Assembly: GCA_002385545.1 (NCBI GenBank)
Contig: DGDR01000101.1
Span: 3,218-16,433 of the forward strand
DNA length: 13,216 bases
Direction of reading: 5' to 3'
Source: Clostridium sp. UBA3947
Lineage (GTDB): Bacteria; Bacillota; Clostridia; Clostridiales; Clostridiaceae
Positions 5,672 to 12,194 of the stretch are shown here, piece after piece. The translations under genes were made by a program, and so were the position numbers. Position 1 is the stretch's first letter; the number at the start of each line of letters is the position of its first letter. The notes beneath the pieces are model-generated. The model did not search any database. It worked only from the letters and a program-made list of their open reading frames with translations, and was not told the origin of the DNA.

Positions 5672-7714
5672 ATGAGATTAATAAATTCTATAAAAGATGA
5701 TTATAAGCTTTATAAGTCAAAATTAGAGGAACAGGACTGGGAGTTTATAAAGAACGCCGAAAAGAATTTTATTAGACACCTCCAATGGATAAGATCAACC
5801 TATGCTGAATATTCCCATAATAAGAAGCTTCTTCAGGAGATCCAGGGTAAAAAGAAGCTTAAAGCTAGGGATTTACGTTATAAGAATGAGCTTTTAGCTA
5901 ATATTGCTATCTTTGAACGGGAGAAGGCTTTTTTGGAGAAATCTGAAGTCTTCATTATGGACTTAATGTTAAAATCCTCCCGTCTAATTTGGGAGGAATA
6001 TAGCGAAAATCTTCAAATCCCCCATACCTTTGACGAAATTATTAACAGTGAAAAAAATCTAAAGTTTTTTTATAGTCAGGGTATTATTAATACCTATAAA
6101 ATGCGCTTCGTACCTAAGTTTTTGAGCGACGATATAAAAAAGGCCTTCCCAGAGCATCCTAAGGATGAATTTGAGGAAGCTAGGGCTATGAAAAGACACT
6201 TTATTATACATGAGGGCGGCACCAATTCCGGCAAGACCTATATGTCAATTCAGCGGCTTATGGCTGCAGAAAGTGGTCTTTACTTAGCACCCTTGAGACT
6301 GCTTGCTTTAGAGATTTTCGACAAATTAAATGCCAACGGTGTTCCCTGTAATTTAAAAACTGGTGAAGAAGAGATTATTAAGCACAATGCTCGTCATACA
6401 TCCTCTACCGTAGAAAAAGTAGATTTAAAGTCCGATTATGATGTAGTAGTTATTGATGAGGCTCAGATGCTGTCGGATGAGCAGAGAGGTGCCGCATGGA
6501 CCCGTGCTATTCTTGGGGTTCGGGCACCAGAAATTCATATATGCTGTGCTCTTCATGCTACAGAAATAGTAAAAACCTTAATTAAGGACTGCGATGATAC
6601 TTATGAAGTTGTCACTCATGTTCGAGATACAGAGCTTACTGTGGAGGATAGCGAATTCCGCTTCCCTTCCTCGGTTAAGGATGGAGATGCCTTGATTCTA
6701 TTTTCCAGAAGATCTGTACTCACCGCCGCTGCAGCCTTAGAAGAAAAAAATATTTCCTGTAGTATAATCTATGGAGGCCTACCTCCAGAAACACGAAAAT
6801 TGCAATTTGAGAAATTTTTATCTCGAAAAAGCAGCGTAGTAGTGTCTACCGACGCTATTGGCATGGGGGTTAATCTCCCAATAAAAAGAGTAGTTTTCTT
6901 GGAAAAAAGCAAATTTGATGGCATAAAGGAACGCCCTCTCTACTCAGCTGAAATTAAGCAAATTGCTGGTCGTGCTGGTAGAAAGGGAATATATGAAGAA
7001 GGCTTTGTAAACACTATTTTTCCAGAAATGAAAAAACGATTGAAGCATTCTCTAACCTGCTACGAGGAGCCCATTAGTAAGGCTTACCTAGCCCCCACCG
7101 AGGATATACTAAAGGTGGCTGGTGAGCTGGAGGCAAAGCTAAAGGTTTGGGCTTCTTTGGATCCTATAGAGGAGTTCTACGAAAAGATTAATATAGATAG
7201 ATTAATTAATCTTATTAATATCACCAAACAAATGGGAGTTTTTAAGAAATTAACTGAAGAGGAGCTTTTCAGATGCATCACAATTCCCTTCGACGAAAGT
7301 GAGAGCCCAATTCTTAACCTATGGAAGGATTATGTTCGCCTTATAGCCACAGGCGATGAAACTTCTACTTTATTCAAGCCCTCCTTTCCTGAGGATGAGC
7401 TGTTAAGCCTAGAAATTTATTACAGAAAAATAGACCTTTACTACTCCTTCTCCAAAGCCTTTAATATGGATATGGATGAAAGGTGGGTAAAGGAAGAACG
7501 AAGCCGTGTGGCTAAGCTTATCGATGAACATCTTCGTGAAAGGATTGTACGATTTAAGAAACGTTGCCGAATTTGTGGAAAGCCCTTGCCCTGGAATTAT
7601 ATGCATCCAGTCTGTGACCAGTGCTATATCATGGATTTTGATAGCAGTGAGTATGCTATGTACGACGAGGATGATTTTGATTTCGGCTTTAAGGACTTAA
7701 GTGAGGATGAATAG
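5672..7714 (+). CDS. SUV3-like superfamily 2 RNA helicase with C-terminal zinc ribbon
   Basis: A 680-residue ATP-dependent helicase. A charged helical N-terminal region (1-170) precedes the core. Motif I is IHEGGTNSGKT (179-189), the SUV3-type Walker A; motif II is DEAQ (262-265); motif III region is CALHAT; the second RecA lobe has VSTDAIGMGVNLP (391-403) and motif VI QIAGRAGRKG (430-439). The motifs are complete, so an active NTPase is expected. The TNSGKT and DEAQ forms place it nearer mitochondrial SUV3 than DEAD-box helicases. Residues 470-630 would match the SUV3 C-terminal helical part. A zinc ribbon (Cys632, 635, 648, 651) and an acidic tail close the protein. SUV3 unwinds RNA for degradation with an exoribonuclease; a similar role here is inference. 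AAGGA seven bases before the ATG supports the start. Confidence 0.93.
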   Translation: MRLINSIKDDYKLYKSKLEEQDWEFIKNAEKNFIRHLQWIRSTYAEYSHNKKLLQEIQGKKKLKARDLRYKNELLANIAIFEREKAFLEKSEVFIMDLMLKSSRLIWEEYSENLQIPHTFDEIINSEKNLKFFYSQGIINTYKMRFVPKFLSDDIKKAFPEHPKDEFEEARAMKRHFIIHEGGTNSGKTYMSIQRLMAAESGLYLAPLRLLALEIFDKLNANGVPCNLKTGEEEIIKHNARHTSSTVEKVDLKSDYDVVVIDEAQMLSDEQRGAAWTRAILGVRAPEIHICCALHATEIVKTLIKDCDDTYEVVTHVRDTELTVEDSEFRFPSSVKDGDALILFSRRSVLTAAAALEEKNISCSIIYGGLPPETRKLQFEKFLSRKSSVVVSTDAIGMGVNLPIKRVVFLEKSKFDGIKERPLYSAEIKQIAGRAGRKGIYEEGFVNTIFPEMKKRLKHSLTCYEEPISKAYLAPTEDILKVAGELEAKLKVWASLDPIEEFYEKINIDRLINLINITKQMGVFKKLTEEELFRCITIPFDESESPILNLWKDYVRLIATGDETSTLFKPSFPEDELLSLEIYYRKIDLYYSFSKAFNMDMDERWVKEERSRVAKLIDEHLRERIVRFKKRCRICGKPLPWNYMHPVCDQCYIMDFDSSEYAMYDEDDFDFGFKDLSEDE

Positions 7715-7720
7715 ATATTT

Positions 7721-7760
7721 AGGAGATCCGACTTTATGTTGGCTCTCCTTTTTTATTTAT
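7721..7760 (+). terminator. Rho-independent terminator of the helicase gene
   Basis: AGGAGATCCGAC (7721-7732) pairs with GTTGGCTCTCCT (7738-7749) over 12 positions, with one mismatch and one G-U, around a 5-nt loop. It is followed by a run of six T and TTATTTATT. It starts 7 bp after the TAG stop. Confidence 0.9.
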
Positions 7761-7844
7761 TCGTTGACGCTTGTACATGGTAATATATTGGTTCTTTACC
7801 TTATTTTTGTATGCGCTTGTTGGTATATATGTATTTTTTGCTAT

Positions 7845-7925
7845 GTTGCTTTGTTTTAAAAAAGTGTTGACGAACATTTCTTCGGTGTACATTTGTCCAT
7901 AAACACCTTTGTAAAACACAGCAAC
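7845..7925. repeat. Imperfect 24-bp inverted repeat, head of the repeat cluster
   Basis: 7845-7868 (GTTGCTTTGTTTTAAAAAAG then TGTT) and 7902-7925 are inverted copies, 21 of 24 matching, with a 33-nt spacer. The left arm is the same sequence found at 3763-3796. The right arm is also the opening of the first 93-bp tandem unit, so the left arm is an inverted copy of the tandem unit's leading segment. Confidence 0.75.
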
Positions 7926-8204
7926 TTGTCTATACATTACTTACCTGCTTGCTTGTAATTTTACGGTCACTATTTCGTGTAACCCTTGTACATAAACACA
8001 TTTCTAAAACACAGCGTTATGCCTATGCTGCCACACCCAGGCTTGTTTGCAATTTTGCAGCCACTGTTCCTGTATACCTTGTCCATAACCACATTTCTAA
8101 AACACAGCATTATGCCTATACTGCCACACCTAGGCTTGTTTGCAATTTTGCAGCCACTGTTCCTATACACCCTGCCCATAAACACGTTCCTAAAACACAG
8201 CAAT
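7894..8204. repeat. 93-bp tandem repeat, three full copies and one partial
   Basis: Units start at 7894, 7987, 8080 and 8173, exactly 93 bp apart. Each opens with TGTCCATAAACAC or a near match, then TTTCTAAAACACAGC. Copies two and three differ at 8 of 93 positions. Copy one is clearly more diverged after its first 29 bases, and copy four stops after about 32 bases. Because 93 is divisible by three and the unit lacks stops in several frames, open frames of about 75-100 codons appear on both strands. None has a good ribosome binding site, and they are treated as by-products of the repeat. Confidence 0.9.
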
Positions 8205-8223
8205 ATGGTGCCATAAACATATA

Positions 8224-8275
8224 TAGGCACCTTGGCTGCCAGCTAATTTTATAGCGGTATCAGCCAAGGTGCCTA
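8224..8275 (-). terminator. Perfect 15-bp hairpin after telA, probable terminator
   Basis: TAGGCACCTTGGCTG (8224-8238) and CAGCCAAGGTGCCTA (8261-8275) are perfect inverted repeats with a 22-nt loop. It lies 35 bp beyond the telA stop. On the minus strand it is followed by TATATGTTTATGG rather than a strong U-tract, so termination is likely but not certain. A second GGTGCC at 8207-8212 could compete for the GGCACC of the left arm. Confidence 0.6.
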
Positions 8276-8309
8276 AGGTCACCGATTGCTATTACTATAT
8301 TTTCACAAA

Positions 8310-9407
8310 TTAATTACTACCAGGATTTAGAGACTTAGTTTTTAATTTTTCTGTCATATCATCCAGCTTTGCAATGCTTTCCTCGCGGATTCTCTTGTTT
8401 TCTTCTTCTATTCTCTTGGTTTCCTCGATACCTTCCATGATAGTGTTCCATGTCTTTTCTAAGGTTTCGATTCGAACGCTTGGACTGCCTGATAGCTTAG
8501 CTATATCTATGCTTTGTTGCTTTATGTTTTCAGCATTTTTGATAAGTAATTCGTTGGTGGTTCTATCTAGCTCAGTTAAGGAGTCTGATACTATCTTTTG
8601 TCTCTTTAGGGCTACTGCTTGAACTATACCATTTTTAAACACTGGTATAGTTATTATGAAGGCTGAGTGAATTTTTGAAACTAGCTTGTAGTTACCTCTT
8701 TGTATCATTCTGATTTGCGGAGCAGTTTGTAAGGCAACCATTTTTGCTGTTTCTAGGTCATAAACTCTCTGCTTCATCATTTCTAAAGAAGTTTTCATAT
8801 TTTCTAGCTGCATGTAGTCCATTTGGTCTCCGCTGCTGGCAGCCTTTGCTTCTAGGGCTGGTAGTTCTTCGTTTTCCAGCTTTTCTATCAAAAGATTTCC
8901 TGCTACAATGTACTTTTCTAGTTCCTTGTAATATTCAAAGTTTTTCTCATACATATTGTCCAACATTACGTTAGCATCATTTAAATCAGACTTGTATTTT
9001 CCTAACTCAGTGTATATCTTATCTATTTCTGAACCTATGGTCTTATACTTACCCATAATCTTTTCTACTGCTTTTGCAGGCTTGTTAAATAGCTTTCCAA
9101 AGAAGCCTTCTGGCTTATCTTCAAAGTCCTGCTTATCGAACTTCTTCATTATGGATGTAAGTTCTTTAATCATAACTCCAGAATTTTCTACAGTTTCAGT
9201 TTTCATGGTTCTAAGAATTTGATCTGCAAACTTTGAAATTTCCTCAGCAGGCTGATTACCATATTCAAGGATAGCATTTGCATCACTTACATTGATTGAC
9301 GCTGCAATTTGAAGTACTTCTGGTGATCTTTTCAACTGTTCTTTAATAGATAGCGCCCTTTCTTCTGTATTATCTTCTGGTACTTGAAGGATTTCTGTAT
9401 TGGCCAT
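8310..9407 (-). CDS. telA: TelA/KlaA-family toxic anion resistance protein (YceH-like)
   Basis: A 365-residue member of the TelA family, full length for the group. It is soluble and largely helical: a conserved central region with GFFGKLFNKP (101-110), long helices around 120-230, and the family core near QIRMIQRGNYKLVSKIHSAF then a hydrophobic IITIPVFKNGIVQAVALKRQ (about 235-275). A charged coiled coil follows to a Pro-Gly-Ser tail. TelA homologues are linked genetically to tellurite, phage and cell-envelope stress resistance, but their biochemical activity is not settled. B. subtilis YceH sits beside YceG in a stress operon, and here yceG lies just upstream on the same strand, 84 bp away. 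GGAGTGGAG before the ATG is a strong ribosome binding site. It has its own promoter in that gap and may also be read through from yceG. No TerC or TerD gene is in the window. Confidence 0.93.
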   Translation of the reverse strand: MANTEILQVPEDNTEERALSIKEQLKRSPEVLQIAASINVSDANAILEYGNQPAEEISKFADQILRTMKTETVENSGVMIKELTSIMKKFDKQDFEDKPEGFFGKLFNKPAKAVEKIMGKYKTIGSEIDKIYTELGKYKSDLNDANVMLDNMYEKNFEYYKELEKYIVAGNLLIEKLENEELPALEAKAASSGDQMDYMQLENMKTSLEMMKQRVYDLETAKMVALQTAPQIRMIQRGNYKLVSKIHSAFIITIPVFKNGIVQAVALKRQKIVSDSLTELDRTTNELLIKNAENIKQQSIDIAKLSGSPSVRIETLEKTWNTIMEGIEETKRIEEENKRIREESIAKLDDMTEKLKTKSLNPGSN

Positions 9408-9446
9408 ATTTCTCCACTCCTATAATCAAAATAATTCTCTATTATA

Positions 9447-9476
9447 AATATAATATTTATTAGACAAAGATGTCAA
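9447..9476 (-). promoter_or_regulatory. Internal promoter for telA
   Basis: Minus strand: perfect TTGACA at 9471-9476, 18-bp spacer, TATATT at 9447-9452, in the gap between yceG and telA. It would let telA be expressed at a higher level than yceG. Confidence 0.65.
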
Positions 9477-9491
9477 CATATGTCACTTCTT

Positions 9492-11141
9492 TTACCTTTT
9501 AAAGAGATTTTTAAAGAATCCCTTTTTCTTAGTACTAATTTTCTTAAAATCTAAATTAAAGGATACCTCTTCTAAATGGTGTAAATCATACATATCTGAA
9601 TATATATATCTTTCTATGTCAGTATAACCAGAGGGATTATATATTATTATATCAACACCCATAGCATTTAAAAAAGAAAGCATTATGCAGTCCTCATAGG
9701 ACACATTTCCGTTTTTCTCATTGTTATAGATTACTATCTTAGGTACCTCTTCTGGGTAATCAAACTTCTGAAGGAGCTGTAAAATAGAAGTATTTAAGTT
9801 AATTAGTACAGAAAAAATATCTACTTGAAAATCCCTAGTTGGCTGATTATCTACATTGTATATAATTGGGTTTAGGGTTACCTGCTTAATTTTTTCTGCC
9901 ATAGCTTTTTGTAGGCCTACCCTTAGTTCCTTGTACTTCCACCAGGAGGCCTCTAGCATTTTGCTGGTATTAAAGCCTTCTCTGCTTTGAGCTGGATATA
10001 CCTGTTGGAGCTTTCCGTATTCTAATGGTACAACATCAATAATTGGAAGTTTATTTACAAATAAAGTATTTTCCTGTCCAATTATTTCATTCACTTCCTG
10101 CCAATACTTATCTAAATCTGCGTGGGTTCCACTGATTTTTGCAAAAATATTTGGTATATAGACCGTTTTATTTTCTACCTTCCAGCCGTCTCTAACTAAG
10201 GCCTTTTCCTTGCCCCAGAGGTTTATTTCCTCGTAGGTGGTTTTTAAGGTGACAGCTTGAATATTATAATCCGCCAGCTGCCAAGGTCTATAGAAGGCTC
10301 CACCTTCCTCAAAGAGGGTTTTATTCAACTCTTCTCTAGCACTGTAGGCGGTGGTTCTTTTTCTATCCTTGGGCTCCCAGGGCTGGCTTTTAATATCTCC
10401 ACGGTTTAAATATATTACCTCTCTAGAAAAAGCATGAAACTTATCTGCTTCACTTAAGTTACCTGCAGCTCTAGGATTAAAATATAATATATCACAACCT
10501 ACCATGGATAAGAATATTAGAAAAAAGGATTCCTCTGTGGTTATATCCCCATAATACAGAATTTTTGGATTTATATTTAAATAATCAAAGCTATCAAAAA
10601 GGGTTTTGCTGTATAGATTTAGCCAGTGAACACCGTAATTTAATATCAGTTTAAACTCTTCAAGATTCAAGCTACTTTTAGTATTAATATAATAATCCAG
10701 CATAAACTTGAAATAATTCTTAATTTGCAGGGTAAGGGCTGGGTTTGATATGGAAGGAATAAGTCCGTTACTATCTAGGTCGCTAATTATTAATGAGGTA
10801 TTTATACCTGCTTCATGGTTTATTTTTTTCCATATATCATTAAGCTTATTTTGATTATTTAGGGATATATTTCTATCTAAGCCTTGATTAAACTTCAAAT
10901 AGGCCCTTGTTAAATTCTTAAATTCTCTATCTAGTCTATATAAAAAATCATAATAATTTTCTTCATTTGTCTTAATACCTACAAATCTATAAAAGTACCT
11001 TGGTATGGAAATAACGTAAGAATTATATTTAAACTCTCTTCTATCCTTTACCGGTGTCTTTAAATCCACTATTAGGTCATCGGTAAGTTCTGAATTTAAG
11101 GCCTGAATATCTAACCTACTAATATCTATTTTCTCACTCAT
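9492..11141 (-). CDS. yceG: YceG-family protein associated with TelA
   Basis: A 549-residue soluble protein of the Firmicutes YceG family (B. subtilis YceG is about the same size), encoded directly before telA, as yceG precedes yceH in B. subtilis. The family is tied by gene context to the Ter/TelA stress modules; no enzymatic activity is established. Two segments are visibly related: 192-226 (PKILYYGDI, MVGCDILYFNP) and 467-503 (PKIVIYNNE, AMGVDIIIYNP). The protein is therefore a tandem duplication of an alpha/beta unit separated by about 240 residues, including the linker with SREGFNTSKMLEASWWKY (386-403). The C-terminus is a basic amphipathic tail, KKKGFFKNLFKR, that resembles GFFGKLFNK in TelA. 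GGAAGGTG upstream is spaced rather far from the ATG, which might temper translation. It is divergent from the DUF2975 operon. Confidence 0.88.
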   Translation of the reverse strand: MSEKIDISRLDIQALNSELTDDLIVDLKTPVKDRREFKYNSYVISIPRYFYRFVGIKTNEENYYDFLYRLDREFKNLTRAYLKFNQGLDRNISLNNQNKLNDIWKKINHEAGINTSLIISDLDSNGLIPSISNPALTLQIKNYFKFMLDYYINTKSSLNLEEFKLILNYGVHWLNLYSKTLFDSFDYLNINPKILYYGDITTEESFFLIFLSMVGCDILYFNPRAAGNLSEADKFHAFSREVIYLNRGDIKSQPWEPKDRKRTTAYSAREELNKTLFEEGGAFYRPWQLADYNIQAVTLKTTYEEINLWGKEKALVRDGWKVENKTVYIPNIFAKISGTHADLDKYWQEVNEIIGQENTLFVNKLPIIDVVPLEYGKLQQVYPAQSREGFNTSKMLEASWWKYKELRVGLQKAMAEKIKQVTLNPIIYNVDNQPTRDFQVDIFSVLINLNTSILQLLQKFDYPEEVPKIVIYNNEKNGNVSYEDCIMLSFLNAMGVDIIIYNPSGYTDIERYIYSDMYDLHHLEEVSFNLDFKKISTKKKGFFKNLFKR

Positions 11142-11254
11142 AATGCTACAGACACCTTCCTTCTTCTTTATATCATTCCACGGACTTCTAACTTGTTAAT
11201 ATTTAATTTAAGCAACACTTATAGTATATCAATATTTCTACAAAAATGAAAGCT

Positions 11255-11283
11255 ATTATAAGGACCTGGCTAAAGCCTATCAA
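11255..11283 (-). promoter_or_regulatory. Promoter of yceG
   Basis: Minus strand: TTGATA at 11278-11283, 17-bp spacer, TATAAT at 11255-11260. Start near 11248, giving a leader of about 107 nt in which I see no strong hairpin. This is a housekeeping-type match. An extracytoplasmic sigma-factor signature, as known for the B. subtilis yce operon, was not evident. Confidence 0.7.
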
Positions 11284-11327
11284 TTCCATTATTCATATAT
11301 ATTTTTCTGTTTATCGATAAATTAATA

Positions 11328-11356
11328 TTGACTTATAATAATGCATATGATATTAT
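11328..11356 (+). promoter_or_regulatory. Promoter of the DUF2975-yozG-DUF4173 unit
   Basis: TTGACT at 11328-11333, 17-bp spacer, TATTAT at 11351-11356. Start near 11363, about 45 nt before the first ATG. It is divergent from the yceG promoter with the two -35 boxes about 45 bp apart. Confidence 0.65.
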
Positions 11357-11407
11357 ACTAGTAAAAATTCAAAATTCCCTAAATTTGTAATCGGAGTGTG
11401 ACAATCT

Positions 11408-11911
11408 ATGAAATTTTATGGTAAGAGATCCCTTGCATCTTTTCTTAAGGTTATTATGGATATTCTCATTATAGTAGCGCCACTGGTGTTTATAGGTGCT
11501 TTCGTACTTAGCATCACTTCTGGGCATGAACCGGTGCTGGATAACCTTAATGCCACCACTGTAATTACAGCTATCCTTTACATCTTAGGGGGAAGTTCAT
11601 TAATGGCTATCCTTATTAACCTTAGAAATATTGTGGCTTCATTAATCGAAAGCAATCCCTTTATTTTAAAGAATGTTACTAGATTAAAAAACATAGCCAT
11701 CAGCTGCTTTACCATTACAGTTTGCTATATTATAAACTTTTTTATCAATCAGCAATTTAATGATTTTAAATTTATTGTTATCGATGCTAAAGGTATTCAT
11801 ACGGACATTGAGTTTCTTATTTTCTTCTTCACTGGCTGTTTTATATTGATACTATCCCAGGTATTTAAACAGGCTATTGAATACAAGGAAGATAATGATT
11901 TGACAATTTAG
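11408..11911 (+). CDS. DUF2975 four-helix membrane protein (YoaS-like)
   Basis: A 167-residue integral membrane protein with four hydrophobic helices at about 13-35, 51-71, 94-114 and 134-155. The loop between helices two and three reads LRNIVASLIESNPFILKNVTRLKNIA (residues 72-97, with the Asn-Pro-Phe and Asn typical of DUF2975). It is followed 38 bp later by a YozG-type HTH gene, the standard partner of DUF2975 in Firmicutes (yoaS-yozG in B. subtilis). Function is unknown. A plausible idea from the gene pairing is that the small repressor and membrane protein form a sensing pair, but no evidence here proves contact. GGAGTG precedes the ATG with about 10 bases of spacing, a little long. Confidence 0.88.
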   Translation: MKFYGKRSLASFLKVIMDILIIVAPLVFIGAFVLSITSGHEPVLDNLNATTVITAILYILGGSSLMAILINLRNIVASLIESNPFILKNVTRLKNIAISCFTITVCYIINFFINQQFNDFKFIVIDAKGIHTDIEFLIFFFTGCFILILSQVFKQAIEYKEDNDLTI

Positions 11912-11949
11912 AGTCTTTACTGCAATGTATTTCAGGGAGGTGCAAAGTC

Positions 11950-12156
11950 ATGGCAATAATAGTTAACTTAGACGTTATGATGGCCAAGAGAAAGATATCC
12001 TTGATGGAGTTGGCAAACCGAGTAGGCATAACAAACGCAAACTTATCGATATTAAAAACAGGGAAGGCAAAGGCTATCCGCTTCAGCACCTTAGAAGCTA
12101 TTTGTCGTGAGCTGGACTGTCAGCCCGGCGATATTTTAGAGTATAGAAAAGATTAA
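11950..12156 (+). CDS. yozG: YozG-type XRE-family transcriptional regulator
   Basis: A 68-residue protein made almost entirely of a Cro/CI-type helix-turn-helix. VNLDVMMAKRKISLMELANRVGI leads into the turn and recognition helix ITNANLSILKTGKAKAIRF (about 27-45). STLEAICRELDCQPGDILEY closes the five-helix fold. The strings NANLSILKTGKAKAIRFSTL and LDCQPGDILEY are hallmark YozG sequence. GGGAGGTG eight bases before the ATG is the strongest ribosome binding site in this unit. It sits between the DUF2975 gene and the DUF4173 gene with 38-bp gaps, so it is probably cotranscribed. Autoregulation at the 11328-11356 promoter is likely for such a small repressor, but no clear operator palindrome was seen. 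Confidence 0.93.
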   Translation: MAIIVNLDVMMAKRKISLMELANRVGITNANLSILKTGKAKAIRFSTLEAICRELDCQPGDILEYRKD

Positions 12157-12194
12157 GTAGGGTTTGAATTATGAGATTTTGGGGGTAAAATAAA

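Noticed and set aside
7734..7937. 67-codon minus-strand frame between the helicase terminator and the repeats
   Set aside because: It is composed of repeat sequence and terminator, with no ribosome binding site or family match.
7894..8204. CRISPR array
   Set aside because: The repeats are head-to-tail over the whole 93 bp with no unique spacers, and no cas genes are present.
7949..8254. Plus- and minus-strand open frames through the 93-bp repeats
   Set aside because: They arise because the unit length is a multiple of three and stop-free. Several frames are open at once and none has a convincing ribosome binding site.
12170..12187. Tiny frame MRFWG before the DUF4173 gene
   Set aside because: Five codons only; AGGG eight bases before could be chance, with no further support.
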